Shown: positions 31,368 through 40,408, counted from the stretch's first letter. The stretch is DNA of 64,000 nucleotides from Actinomadura rayongensis (GCF_009831215.1 NZ_WUTW01000002.1:1103444-1167443), one strand, 5' to 3'. Translations and numbers: made by a program. Notes: a model not told the origin generated them from the letters alone.

Positions 31368-33707
31368 TCAGTGCGGTGCTGTGCCTTGCCTGCTGCCTGT
31401 TTGGTCAGGTGGGGTGGGGGCGTGGCGTAGGAGTTCGGCTAGCAGGTCCAGAGCGCCGACTTTGTCCAGGGGCTCGTTGCCGTTGCCGCACTTCGGTGAC
31501 TGGATGCAGGACGGGCAGCCCGACATGCACTCGCAGGACGCGATCGCGTCGCGGGTCGCGTGGAGCCATTCGGCCGCGTCCTCGTAGCCGCGCTCGGCGA
31601 ACCCCGCGCCGCCCTCGTGTCCGTCGTAGACGAAGACCGTGAGCAGGCCCGTGTCGGGGTGGAGGGCGGTGGAGACGCCGCCGATGTCCCAGCGGTCGCA
31701 CGTGGCGAACAGGGGCAGCAGGCCGATCGACGCGTGTTCGGCGGCGTGCGCGGCGCCGGCCACGTCCAGGTCGCCGAGCGCCTCGACGTGCGGCTGCGCG
31801 AGCGTCCACCAGACGGCGCGCGTCCGCAGTGTGCGCGGCGGCAGGTCCAGCGGCTTCTCGCCCACCATCTCCCCGGTCTGCACCCGGCGCATCTGGTAGG
31901 CGACGACCTGGCGCGTCACCTCGACCGTCCCGAAGTTCAGCGTGGCCGCCCCCCAGGACGCGCTGCGCAGCGGCTCGACGATCCGGATGTCGGTGACGTC
32001 CCGCGCCGTGGTCGAATAGTCCGGTTCGGCGGCCGAGACCAGGGCCACCGCGTCGTCCAGGTCCAGGGTCTGGACGACGAACGACTCGCCCTGGTGCAGG
32101 TACACGGCCCCTTCGTGGACGGTGGTGTGCGCGGACGCCTCGTCCACGGTCCCGAGCAGCCGTCCCGTCCCGGACTCCACCACCTGGATCGGTTCGCCGC
32201 CCGCGCCCCGGATGTCGGCGAGGTCCGTGGCGCGTTCGCGGCGCGTCCAGTACCAGCCGGTCGGCCGGTGCCGCAGCAGACCGCGGCGGACGAGGTCGGG
32301 CAGCAGTGCGGCGGCCGTGGGACCGAACAGTTCGGTGTCCGCCGCGGTGAGCGGCAGTTCGGCCGCGGCGGCGCACAGATGCGGCTCCAGGACGTACGGA
32401 TTGTCCGGATCGAGCACGGTCGCCTCGACCGGCGTGCCGAAGATCGCGCGCGGATGGTGGACGAGGAACGTGTCGAGCGGGTCGTCGCGGGCGACGAGGA
32501 CGGTGAGCGAATCCTGTCCGGCGCGTCCGGCGCGTCCCGCCTGCTGCCACAGCGACGCGCGCGTCCCGGGCCAGCCGCAGACGAGGACGGCGTCGAGCCC
32601 GGACACGTCCACCCCGAGTTCGAGCGCGTTCGTGCTGGCCAGCCCGACGAGCGTCCGGGAGCGCAGCGACTCCTCCAGCGCCCGCCGCTCCTCCGGCAGG
32701 TAGCCCGCGCGGTAGGCGGCGACCTGCGCGGCAAGCTCCGGCGCGGCCTCGGCGAGCGCCCGCTTCGCCCCGAGTGCGACCGATTCGGCACCGCGCCGGG
32801 ACCGGACGAACGCGAGCGTCTGCACGTCCTCCACGACGAGGTCGGCGAGCAGCGCGGCGGCCTCGGCGGTCGCCGTCCGCCGGACGGGCGCGCCCCGCTC
32901 GCCGCGCAGCTCGGTGAGCGGCGGCTCCCAGAGCGCGAAGGTGGCGGGGCCGCGCGGGGAGGCGTCGTCGTCCACCGCGACGACGGGCACGCCGACCAGC
33001 CGGGACGCGGCGGCGGCGGGCTCGGACGTCGTCGCGGACGCCAGGACGAACGTCGGCTCGGCCCCGTACCGCGCGCAGACGCGCCGCAGCCGCCGCAGGA
33101 CCTGCGCGACGTGCGAGCCGAACACGCCCCGGTAGCCGTGCGCCTCGTCCACGATCACATAGCGCAGCCGACGGAGAAAACTGGCCCAGCGGGCATGCCC
33201 CGGCAGCAGCGATCGATGCAGCATGTCGGGATTCGTCAGGACATAGTTCGCGTTCTGCCGGATCCATGTCCGCTCGTCGCGCGGCGTGTCGCCGTCGTAC
33301 GCCGCGGCGCGCAACCGCGTCAGCCGCAACGCCCGCAGCGCGCGCACCTGGTCGGCGGCCAGCGCCTTGGTCGGCGCGAGGTAGAGGACGGTCCCCGCCG
33401 CGTCCTCGTCATAGATCGCGGCGACGGCGGGTAGGAGGTAGCCGAGTGACTTTCCCGACGCTGTTCCGGTGGCGAGAATCACGGATCGTCCCGCGCGGGC
33501 GTGCTCGGCGGCGGTGACCTGATGCTTCCACGGAGCCTCGATGCCGGCGGCGGCGAGCCGTCCGACGAGGAGCTCCGGCGCCCAGGTCGGCCAGGCCGCA
33601 GAACGCCCCGGACGTGCGGGAACGTGCTCGACATGGGTAACCCGGGCACGGCGGGACGGATCGGCCAGAAGCCGGTCGAGGGGAGAAGAAGATCTTTGGA
33701 CGCCCAT
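31368..33707 (-). CDS. DEAD/DEAH-box helicase with DUF1998/MrfA-like C-terminus (Rv3649-like)
   Basis: The 779-residue superfamily 2 protein has Walker A A-T-G-T-A-S-G-K-S (about residue 73), the DEAH box in VIVDEAHGYRG (about 185), and helicase C motifs around QQAGRAGRAGQ (about 400). A C-terminal DUF1998-type zinc cluster C-E-C-x3-C-x2-C-x5-C (about 745) is also present. Relatives include Rv3649 and Bacillus MrfA, which repairs mitomycin lesions. ATG 33707 gives the family length; the frame is open 184 codons further upstream but that region is the divergent promoter and bldG. Convergent with the LapA-like gene. Confidence 0.9.
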   Translation of the reverse strand: MGVQRSSSPLDRLLADPSRRARVTHVEHVPARPGRSAAWPTWAPELLVGRLAAAGIEAPWKHQVTAAEHARAGRSVILATGTASGKSLGYLLPAVAAIYDEDAAGTVLYLAPTKALAADQVRALRALRLTRLRAAAYDGDTPRDERTWIRQNANYVLTNPDMLHRSLLPGHARWASFLRRLRYVIVDEAHGYRGVFGSHVAQVLRRLRRVCARYGAEPTFVLASATTSEPAAAASRLVGVPVVAVDDDASPRGPATFALWEPPLTELRGERGAPVRRTATAEAAALLADLVVEDVQTLAFVRSRRGAESVALGAKRALAEAAPELAAQVAAYRAGYLPEERRALEESLRSRTLVGLASTNALELGVDVSGLDAVLVCGWPGTRASLWQQAGRAGRAGQDSLTVLVARDDPLDTFLVHHPRAIFGTPVEATVLDPDNPYVLEPHLCAAAAELPLTAADTELFGPTAAALLPDLVRRGLLRHRPTGWYWTRRERATDLADIRGAGGEPIQVVESGTGRLLGTVDEASAHTTVHEGAVYLHQGESFVVQTLDLDDAVALVSAAEPDYSTTARDVTDIRIVEPLRSASWGAATLNFGTVEVTRQVVAYQMRRVQTGEMVGEKPLDLPPRTLRTRAVWWTLAQPHVEALGDLDVAGAAHAAEHASIGLLPLFATCDRWDIGGVSTALHPDTGLLTVFVYDGHEGGAGFAERGYEDAAEWLHATRDAIASCECMSGCPSCIQSPKCGNGNEPLDKVGALDLLAELLRHAPTPPDQTGSRQGTAPH

Positions 33708-33950
33708 CAGGTTTTCAGTGTGCCAGCATGGGCAAAACCAGGGGAACGCCTCGGCGCCGACGGCCTCACCCCCCTGCCATGACCGGCAGATCGCCAGGTC
33801 AGACGGGATGGCGCGAAGTTTCGCCTGTCTGGGCGATAACGTGCGTCCAGGACGCCGGAGCGTGGTTGAATCTCGGGCGAAGTTCCGTTCGCCGGGCCGC
33901 CCGCCGCGGTATGAGCGGAATCGAATGTGCTGTACGGCGCTGGAGGATCT

Positions 33951-34304
33951 GTGGACCTGAAGGTGAACGACTACACCACCGACGATGGCCTGACCGTCAT
34001 CACGGTGGAGGGCGAGATCGACGTCTACACGGCGCCGAAGCTTCGCGAGAAGCTGATCGACCTGGTGAACAAGGGCAAGTTCCACCTGCTGGTGGACATG
34101 GAGAAGGTCGAGTTCCTCGACTCGACCGGTCTCGGCGTGCTCGTCGGCGGGCTCAAGCGCGTCCGTGCCCACGACGGTTCGCTGGAGCTCGTCTGCACCC
34201 AGGAGCGCATCCTCAAGATCTTCCGGATCACGGGGCTCACCAAGGTCTTCGGCATTCACACCTCGATCGCCGAAGCCGAGGAGAAGCGCAAGGGCGCCAA
34301 GTAG
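33951..34304 (+). CDS. bldG: BldG-like STAS-domain anti-anti-sigma factor
   Basis: The 117-residue STAS protein has [15 protein letters not shown], the phosphorylatable Ser in [13 protein letters not shown] and [16 protein letters not shown], all nearly identical to what I know of Streptomyces BldG. BldG-type proteins control sigma factors for development and stress by partner switching with an anti-sigma kinase. GTG 33951 follows GGAGG closely. The next gene, 15 bases on, encodes the matching kinase-like partner. The neighbouring helicase on the other strand is the same as in Streptomyces (SCO3550-3548). Confidence 0.95.
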   Translation: MDLKVNDYTTDDGLTVITVEGEIDVYTAPKLREKLIDLVNKGKFHLLVDMEKVEFLDSTGLGVLVGGLKRVRAHDGSLELVCTQERILKIFRITGLTKVFGIHTSIAEAEEKRKGAK

Positions 34305-34319
34305 GCGGCTCCCGCTGAG

Positions 34320-34790
34320 ATGGCGATCGTCGAACTCTCATTCAGTGCGCTGCCGGTCCATGTCCGCACGGCCCGTCTGATCGTCACCGCGGTGGCCCGC
34401 CGCAGTGGCGTCGAGGAGGCCCTGCTGGACGAGGTCCGGCTCGCGGTGGGCGAAGCATGCTCCCGCGCGGTGGAGGCGCACCGCCGCAACTGCCCGGACG
34501 AACCCGTGCACCTGGAGCTCAAGGGCGAGAACGGCCGGTTCGAGGTGACGGTGACCGACGCCGTGCCCGGCGAGGACATCTCCGGGCCGGGGCGCCGCGA
34601 GGGCTCCGACGCGTCCTCGGGCGACCTGACCTCGGTCGGCACCCCGGAGGACCTGGCGTTCGCGCTGGCGAACGGGACGGTGGACCTCGGGCTCGCCGTC
34701 ATCGAGGGCCTGGCCGACGACGTGGAGATCAGCACCTCCCCGAAGGGCGTGCAGATCCGCATGAGCTGGCCCGCCGAGGAGGCGAGCTGA
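34320..34790 (+). CDS. Anti-sigma factor with GHKL ATPase domain, BldG partner
   Basis: The 156-residue protein shows the histidine-kinase-like ATPase pattern: LLDEVRLAVGEACSRAV (N box) and then V-T-V-T-D (G1 region), with G-L-A-V-I-E-G-L-A-D-D in the later G2 position. It resembles RsbW-type anti-sigma factors and SCO3548, which is encoded next to bldG in Streptomyces. It would phosphorylate the BldG Ser and bind a sigma factor when BldG is phosphorylated. The usual Asn-x-x-x-Asn of the N box is E-A-C-S-R here, as in the SCO3548 group. Confidence 0.85.
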   Translation: MAIVELSFSALPVHVRTARLIVTAVARRSGVEEALLDEVRLAVGEACSRAVEAHRRNCPDEPVHLELKGENGRFEVTVTDAVPGEDISGPGRREGSDASSGDLTSVGTPEDLAFALANGTVDLGLAVIEGLADDVEISTSPKGVQIRMSWPAEEAS

Positions 34791-35020
34791 AGCACCCGGC
34801 CGACGGCCGCGCCGAAGCTCCCGCTCAACGGCGCGCGCCGACGGCCGTCCCGCTCCCCTGTCGCGCACCCTGCCCGGTGAGGCCGACACCGCCCCACCGG
34901 GCAGCCGACGCGCGCCACTAACCCACGCCCGCCCGCCGCGCGGCTGTTGATCCCGGGCCGCGACGCGGGACGGCGTTCGCGCCGGGCGTCGCCGCCCGCA
35001 CGGCGCCTCGGAGCGCGGCG

Positions 35021-35599
35021 TCAGCAGCCGTTGGCCGTGACGGACCCGTTGAACGGGACGTTCTCCCCGGACACGGTGAATCGCCCGCCGACCTTGAAGG
35101 TGTAGTTCCCGGCGCCGCTGCACTTGAAGGTGAACCGGTCAGCGAGGACGAGCGTGAACTCGCCGCCGCTGTTGCCGGAGAAATCGCCCGAATACTGCGG
35201 GTTCGCGGGGCCGCTCGGCTGCTCGTCCCACACCTTGTACGGCCCCCACGGCGTGTATTCGAGGTGGTACTTGCCGGGCTTGCTCTCGGGTTCGAGCCGT
35301 TCGCCGTCCTTGGTGATGAGGTAGGTGCCGTCGACCGAACAGGTGTTCCGGGACCAGACCATGACCCCGTGCCAGCACTCGGCCTCCAGCGTCCCGTGCG
35401 ACCAGCCGGTCGCCGTCGGCTCCAGGCACAGCCGCCACACGGCGCTGCTCTGCCCGTTCTCGGAGCGGCTGTCGGTCTTCGCGGTGCACACCTCTTCGCG
35501 TGCGGCGCTCCGCTCGCCCGCCACGGCCGCGTGGCCCGGAAAGACCATCCCGCCCGCGCACACGGCGGAAGCACCCACCGCCAACAGACGACGAACCAT
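35021..35599 (-). CDS. Secreted protein of unknown function
   Basis: The 192-residue protein has a signal peptide (MVRRLLAVGASAVCAGG, cleavage near A-V-A-G) and a mature part with six cysteines that could form disulphides, aromatic residues and β-strand-like sequence. No family is recognised. It lies alone on the minus strand, with about 230 bases of featureless sequence separating it from the bldG pair. Confidence 0.65.
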   Translation of the reverse strand: MVRRLLAVGASAVCAGGMVFPGHAAVAGERSAAREEVCTAKTDSRSENGQSSAVWRLCLEPTATGWSHGTLEAECWHGVMVWSRNTCSVDGTYLITKDGERLEPESKPGKYHLEYTPWGPYKVWDEQPSGPANPQYSGDFSGNSGGEFTLVLADRFTFKCSGAGNYTFKVGGRFTVSGENVPFNGSVTANGC

Positions 35600-35821
35600 G
35601 AATCGCTACCCCCGATCGGTACGACACGACGGCGAGACCGCCGTCCAGCGGCGGTAACTATACACACACGAACAATCACTTAACGTAGTTCACATCTGCA
35701 AGCGCCGATGGCTCCCGGAACCGCCCGTGGGCTGGGCCGGCCCGGAACAGGTGCGGCGAAAGCTGCATACCGGGCGTGTATTCCCGCTAGCTTGGTTCCG
35801 CCCGAAAACCGGTAGCTGAGG

Positions 35822-36367
35822 ATGGTCGTGAGCAATTACGTCGTGCGACTCGGTGGCGGCGCGCTGGCGCTGGCCGCTGTCTTCGCCTTGTCCGCGTGCA
35901 AGGACGGCGCGAAGACCGATGACGTCACGTCCGGGCCGCAGGGTGGGACGCCGACGGTGAGTTCCGTGCCGTCGACGCCCAGCGTGCGGCCTTCGGCGCC
36001 GTCGCCGACCTCGGTGCCCAGGACCGTCGATGCGGCGATCGCGCGTTATCTGACCGCTGTGCGGGCGCTCGGCACGGGTGACCTGACGACCTTGTGCGCC
36101 ATCGCCGGGCCGGCGGCCAAGCGGGCCGAGGTCCAGGGGTTCGGCAAGTGCCGGACCACCTTCGCCATCACGCGGAGCATGTTCTCCGACGCGCAGTTGG
36201 CGGCGCTGCAGACCGCGACCGTCAACAAGGCGATGGTGACACGGCGGGCCAACGGCGACGTGGACGTCCCGGCGCGCGCCGTCGTCGCCGCCACGCGGTT
36301 CACCGCGCGCGACCTGAGCGATCTGACGTTGTCCTACCGCCACGGCAACTGGTTCATCATCGACTGA
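35822..36367 (+). CDS. Putative lipoprotein
   Basis: The 181-residue protein has a lipobox L-S-A-C (Cys at about residue 26), a Ser/Pro/Thr linker (to about 65) and a compact C-terminal domain (about 68-181) that begins TVDAAIARYLTAVRALGTGD and ends YRHGNWFIID. The layout resembles NTF2-like lipoproteins of actinobacteria. ATG 35822 follows GGTAGCTGAGG. Confidence 0.75.
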   Translation: MVVSNYVVRLGGGALALAAVFALSACKDGAKTDDVTSGPQGGTPTVSSVPSTPSVRPSAPSPTSVPRTVDAAIARYLTAVRALGTGDLTTLCAIAGPAAKRAEVQGFGKCRTTFAITRSMFSDAQLAALQTATVNKAMVTRRANGDVDVPARAVVAATRFTARDLSDLTLSYRHGNWFIID

Positions 36368-36451
36368 TGCCGCGTCCCGTCCGGCGGTGGACGGCCGACG
36401 GCCCGCATGCTCGACGGCGTGGCGCCGTCCGAACGCCCGGGATCGGTGAGG

Positions 36452-36520
36452 AGTTCTTCCGGACGTGCCGACTCGTGCATGGCCGTCCCATTCCATGGCG
36501 AATCGTCATCGTTCAGACGA
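36452..36520. repeat. Left copy of a 69-bp direct repeat
   Basis: This 69-base block matches 39020-39088 without gaps and with 8 mismatches (about 88% identity). On the minus strand it holds the leader and first ten codons (MHESARPEEL) of the small gene that is complete at 38836-39048. After that the reading frame diverges, so this is a truncated remnant. The rest of 36368-36660 shows no gene. Confidence 0.75.
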
Positions 36521-36660
36521 CGCATGCGCCCGGGCTTCGCGTATGGGGCCAGGCGATCGGCCGCGTCTTCCTCCGCTTTCACCGTGAGTGCGCAACGTGA
36601 CTGCCCGCAGGCACGATCTTGGAGCGGGGAAGCGGCTTTCGCCTCGAGCTGCCTTCCGTA

Positions 36661-37623
36661 CTAGGCCCCTTCAGGTTCAGGAATCCGCCACGTGATCGAA
36701 AATCGTTGCTCTGGCGGAAGGTTTGGTCGGCCTACCACGGCGCCCTCTTCGACGAGGTAGGCGAAGACCAGCCAGTGGGCTTCCTCGGAGACTTCGTCCC
36801 AACTCTCCGGTGAAAGCGTCATGACTTCTCGCATGAGACTCGGATCCGACTCGGCACGCAGAACCCTCTCCCGCTCCTCGTCGTCGATATCGCCGTCATC
36901 GTGAAATGCTTTGATCGAGCGCGCCAGAAGGTTCGGCTCGGTGCGCAGGCGCCGAACCATCTGCTCGCAAACGAAGTCGAAGACCTCTTGAGCCTCGTCT
37001 TCGTTCAATTCATCCGTAGCCGACCGATAACCGAACGGGGCACCGTGCTCCCCACCGAGGTAGTCACCCTTCAGAATACGCAGGAGAGCGTGCAGGAAGA
37101 ATTCGGCGCCGGACTCTTCGATGACCCGAAGAGCGACCTTCACCCAGTCCTCTTCAGCGATCAGCGGTTCGTGAGGGGCGACGAGGGCGGGATCGATCTC
37201 GACTGCATTGAAGGGATTGATCAACATGCCGGCGACCATCTCGGGCGTCCAAGTTCCATCCTCGCCGCCCCAGCCCTGGAGGAACAACTCGCGGGCAGAT
37301 TTCAGAGAACCCGCATCGCCTTCCTTCACCGCACGCCAGAGCGGCAGGAAGCGTGCCACCTCGGCCTGCGGGTCCCGCGGCGGATGACATGACTCGGCGA
37401 GCACCGAGACGATCGACTCGACAGTCTCCCAGCGAGGCTCGCGCAGGCCATTGAGCGCGGACCGTACACCCTCATGACTGACCGTCGCGGGGTACGCGCC
37501 TCTCCTGATCGCATCGCTGACACGGCGATGGCTGGGACGCCCCGCCGCTCGGTGAAGCTCTTGGAGCGCCTTCGTCAGATCATCGAGGGCCTTCCGCCCT
37601 TGCTGGTCCGGTGCGGCCGACAT
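36661..37623 (-). CDS. HTH-domain protein with acidic helical C-terminus
   Basis: The 320-residue protein starts with an XRE-like helix-turn-helix of the kind found in actinobacterial STAND and effector proteins (LQELHRAAGRPSHRRVSDAI, then SHEGVRSALNGLREPRWETV, then FLPLWRAV). The remaining 200 residues are acidic, helical and unlike any family I recognise. It is divergent from the zinc-cluster gene at 37809; the 185-base spacer has an 8-base inverted repeat. GC is lower than in the core genes, which suggests acquired DNA. Confidence 0.7.
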   Translation of the reverse strand: MSAAPDQQGRKALDDLTKALQELHRAAGRPSHRRVSDAIRRGAYPATVSHEGVRSALNGLREPRWETVESIVSVLAESCHPPRDPQAEVARFLPLWRAVKEGDAGSLKSARELFLQGWGGEDGTWTPEMVAGMLINPFNAVEIDPALVAPHEPLIAEEDWVKVALRVIEESGAEFFLHALLRILKGDYLGGEHGAPFGYRSATDELNEDEAQEVFDFVCEQMVRRLRTEPNLLARSIKAFHDDGDIDDEERERVLRAESDPSLMREVMTLSPESWDEVSEEAHWLVFAYLVEEGAVVGRPNLPPEQRFSITWRIPEPEGA

Positions 37624-37643
37624 GAACGGTGACCTCGCTTCCC

Positions 37644-37745
37644 GGTGTCAGATTTTGTCAGCAGCTTAGACGCCGAGGCGGCTGATCAAGCCAGCTTTCG
37701 TCAAGTCCGACGACGGCTCGCCAGAAGCTGACACCTTCGAGAAAG
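37644..37745. promoter_or_regulatory. Inverted repeat in the divergent HTH/zinc-protein promoter region
   Basis: GGTGTCAG (37644-37651) and CTGACACC (37738-37745) are perfect inverted copies at either side of the spacer between the divergent genes. A further GTCAGCAGCT (about 37657-37666) lies beside the left half. Both could be binding sites for the HTH protein. Confidence 0.4.
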
Positions 37746-37808
37746 CTCCAGCGAAGATGGGTCACGGCGAAGCCGAGAAACCTTGTGCTGCGACTCGATG
37801 GAGGGATC

Positions 37809-38531
37809 ATGCATATACCTGCGTACGCACGTCGGGAGCTGCTGGACGCCATGCCGTCCGAGCCGAGCGAGGAGCAGGCGCGGGGCTCGAACTGTTTCCT
37901 CTGCGACACACCGTTCGCCGTCGCCCGGGAACGGCCGATCGAGGTGGTGTCGGGCGAGAACGGCTCGTTGCACGCGTGCCGAGGTTGCCTGACGGCGTTC
38001 GTGGCCAAAGTTCGCCGCCAGCGCCACGCCGCGGCTGAACACGCCGCCCACGAGGAGAACAGCAAGACCCCGCCGCTGCTCACGCGCTACCTCACGTCCA
38101 TCGACAACGTCCGGCGCGCAGGCGAGGCGGTGCAACACCTCGCCGAGAACGGAGAACTCGAACCGCCTCAACTCGCTTGGCTCATGGTCTCGCTCGAATC
38201 GGCGCACGATTGGGCCGCCGAGGAGAGAAGCGACATAGCGGACACACAGGCTACAAAGCAGGCCGAACTCGACCTTTTTATCCAAATGGTCCAGGTCAGA
38301 AGCCTCGCCGCAAATATCCTGATCTACCACGTCATCAACGAGGCTTCCCCGGCTGAGCCCGAGCTGTGCGCCGAAATGGAGTGCCCACCGGAATGCCAGG
38401 GACGCCATGACGCCGAGCACATCGACTGCGGCCCGGACAGCATCTACGAGGAATTGGCCGAACAACACGGCGTTCTCATACGAGACATGGACAAGATTCG
38501 GTACGCCAACAGCAAGCAGGAACCCTCATGA
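37809..38531 (+). CDS. Cysteine-rich (zinc-binding-like) protein of unknown function
   Basis: The 240-residue protein has a C-x2-C (NCFLCDTPF, about residue 30) and a second C-x2-C (HACRGCLTAF, about 57), a likely zinc knuckle. It then has a long acidic helical part and a Cys-rich end (CAEMECPPECQGRH). No family is recognised. ATG 37809 lies right behind GGAGGGATC. Its stop overlaps the start of a 54-residue membrane protein (ATGA). Confidence 0.65.
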   Translation: MHIPAYARRELLDAMPSEPSEEQARGSNCFLCDTPFAVARERPIEVVSGENGSLHACRGCLTAFVAKVRRQRHAAAEHAAHEENSKTPPLLTRYLTSIDNVRRAGEAVQHLAENGELEPPQLAWLMVSLESAHDWAAEERSDIADTQATKQAELDLFIQMVQVRSLAANILIYHVINEASPAEPELCAEMECPPECQGRHDAEHIDCGPDSIYEELAEQHGVLIRDMDKIRYANSKQEPS

Positions 38532-38692
38532 GATGGGATGACATAACGCTCTTCATACTCGCCGGATTCGGGGTCCTCACTCTGCTGATCAGTCAGCTAA
38601 GGGAACTACTGGGAAAGATTCCCGGGCTGATACGAGATTTCCGAGCGGTCCGTCGAGCACTTGACGAGAGACACGAAGAAACGAGCGAATAA
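38528..38692 (+). CDS. 54-residue single-pass membrane protein
   Basis: The product starts MRWDDITLFILAGFGVLTLL with one hydrophobic helix (about residues 6-22), followed by a basic amphipathic tail ending in DERHEETSE. Its ATG overlaps the TGA of the zinc-cluster gene, which argues for a real, translationally coupled gene despite its size. Function unknown; it could anchor the upstream protein at the membrane. Confidence 0.6.
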   Translation: MRWDDITLFILAGFGVLTLLISQLRELLGKIPGLIRDFRAVRRALDERHEETSE

Positions 38693-38835
38693 GCGGTTTC
38701 GGCGACGGCGACCAAAAGCAGCTCGGGCGTAATTTCAAGAAGAGGAGGCGAAATAGCACCGGCGGGTTGCACTTCGATGAGTCGATCATCGACGCACTGG
38801 CTGCCCTGGCCGGGGGGTCGAGCGACCGGTGACGG

Positions 38836-39048
38836 CTACACCGTCGTCTCTCGGACGGCTCGGTTGGGCTTGCGCAGGAGCGTCCAGGTGTTGCCGCCGC
38901 CGTCGTCGTGGGTGACCTCGGGGCCGTGCAGGGCGAAGGTCGGGTAGCCGTCGTACGGGATCGCGGCCTCCAGGGCCGCCATCGCGGCGGCGCGGGACCA
39001 CAGGGTCCAGGGGGCGGGTAGTTCTTCCGGACGTGCTGGCTTGTGCAT
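38836..39048 (-). CDS. Small hypothetical protein (MHKPARPEEL family)
   Basis: The 70-residue protein has no recognised domain; it contains PWTLWSRAAAMAALEAAIPY and a Gly-rich GGGNTWTLL turn. The ribosome binding site is weak. Conservation of the start, leader and first ten codons in the truncated copy at 36452-36520 supports this start codon. It lies between the orphan module and a VOC-family gene. Confidence 0.5.
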   Translation of the reverse strand: MHKPARPEELPAPWTLWSRAAAMAALEAAIPYDGYPTFALHGPEVTHDDGGGNTWTLLRKPNRAVRETTV

Positions 39049-39088
39049 GGCCGTCCCATCGCGTGGCGGATCGTCGTCGTTCAGACGA
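39020..39088. repeat. Right copy of the 69-bp direct repeat
   Basis: It matches 36452-36520 with 61 of 69 identities and no gaps, at a distance of 2568 bases. The pair brackets the HTH, zinc-cluster and small membrane protein genes. Confidence 0.75.
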
Positions 39089-39172
39089 TGTGCGCGCCGT
39101 CGGGGTTCAGGAGCGGGTGCGGGTGAGCGGGCGGGATTTCGGTCGGCGCGAGAATGAGGTGAGGGGGTTGTC

Positions 39173-39607
39173 ATGGAGAGTTCGGAGCGGGGGTACGGGC
39201 CTGAGTGCGCGTCGCCGTTCGGGTTCGCGTTGCATCATGTGCAGTTGGCGATTCCGGCCGGGAGTGAGGACGCATGCCGGGCGTTCTACGTCGGTGTTCT
39301 GGGCATGACCGAGATCGAGAAGCCGCCGGTCCTGGCCGCGCGGGGCGGGCTGTGGGTCAGGGCGGAGACGTTGGAGATCCACCTCGGCGTCGAGGACGAC
39401 TTCCGGCCCGCGCGCAAAGCGCATCCGGGGATTCACGTCGGCGATCTGGACGGGCTCGCGCGTCGGCTCGCGAACAACGGCGTGCAGGTCACCTGGGACG
39501 ACGCTTTTCCAGGGCATAGGCGGTTCTTCGCGTTCGACCCCGTCGGCAACCGGCTCGAATTCCTCCACCGGGAGGTCGCCCCGCCCATAGGGGGAACGGT
39601 GGCGTGA
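39173..39607 (+). CDS. VOC/glyoxalase-like superfamily protein
   Basis: The 144-residue protein shows the βαβββ fold signs of the vicinal-oxygen-chelate superfamily: ALHHVQLAIPAG with a metal-ligand His, ACRAFYVGVLGM, then HPGIHVGDLDGLARRL and FFAFDPVGNRLEFLHRE with a C-terminal Glu ligand. These enzymes include glyoxalases, dioxygenases and antibiotic-binding proteins; the substrate is not evident. ATG 39173 lies behind GAGGTGAGGGGG. Confidence 0.85.
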   Translation: MESSERGYGPECASPFGFALHHVQLAIPAGSEDACRAFYVGVLGMTEIEKPPVLAARGGLWVRAETLEIHLGVEDDFRPARKAHPGIHVGDLDGLARRLANNGVQVTWDDAFPGHRRFFAFDPVGNRLEFLHREVAPPIGGTVA

Positions 39608-39811
39608 AAGCCCGACTCCGGTCCCGGCGGGGACGGGGGACGGGTCGCCGCGCGGGTCCGGTCGGGCGCGGCTGGTGGTGCGCGGGGAACCGGGTGGGGC
39701 GGGTGGTCGTCCGAGGGCGGGCGGCCCGTGCGGCAGGGACCTTCGACCCGTGGTCCGCGGCGTCCGCGGGCGCTTACCGTGGAGGTGGGCGGAACTTCTG
39801 AGGGAGTCACG

Positions 39812-40408
39812 ATGATCACGCGCGTGCGCGCCGGAGCGGCCGGGGTCGGCCGACTGCGCCGTCGGCTGGGGTTCGACCGCAATCCGTTGCGGCGTCCCGT
39901 CGACCGCGTGCAGTGGACGGTCGGTCTCGTGCTCCTCGGGCTGTTCCTCGTCGTCGCGCCGCTCGTCGCCGGGCGCACCGCGACGCGGACGTACGACGCG
40001 GGCGTGCGCACCGAGCGGGTGCAGGGCGCGTCCCGGTACCACGCCGTCGCGCGGGTCACGGACGTGAGGGTGAAGCAGGACGGCGGGCGCAACTCGTCCA
40101 AGTACGCCGTGCTGCGCTGGGACGCCCCCGACGGCACCATCCGCACCGCCGAGACCTGGGCCTGGTTCGGCGCGGCCCCCGGCGACCGGCGCGGCATCTG
40201 GGCCGACACCGACGGCCGGCTGACCGGACGCCCGCAGAAGCACGCCGAGACGATCGCGAACGCGTCCCTGGCCGGGATCGTCGCGACGGGTGCGGCGGGG
40301 CTGCCGTTCCTGGCCGCGTACCTGCTCGTCCGGCAGAGCTGCGACCGCCGCCGGAGGATCCAGTGGGAGACCGAGCTGGCGCGGCTCGGGCGGCACCGCA
40401 TCATCTGA
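39812..40408 (+). CDS. Rv1733c-like membrane protein
   Basis: The 198-residue protein has two transmembrane segments (about residues 36-54 and 150-170) flanking a polar domain with VTDVRVKQDG and YAVLRWDAPDG, the usual Rv1733c-family layout. The family is widespread in actinobacteria and of unknown function; some members are induced under low oxygen. ATG 39812 lies behind GAGGGAG, and the N-terminus is Arg-rich. Confidence 0.8.
   Translation: MITRVRAGAAGVGRLRRRLGFDRNPLRRPVDRVQWTVGLVLLGLFLVVAPLVAGRTATRTYDAGVRTERVQGASRYHAVARVTDVRVKQDGGRNSSKYAVLRWDAPDGTIRTAETWAWFGAAPGDRRGIWADTDGRLTGRPQKHAETIANASLAGIVATGAAGLPFLAAYLLVRQSCDRRRRIQWETELARLGRHRII

Noticed and set aside
36334-36582. Minus-strand frame starting with the small-gene leader after the lipoprotein gene
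   Set aside because: Only the first ten codons match the complete copy at 38836-39048; the rest is antisense to the lipoprotein's end, so it is a remnant and not a gene.
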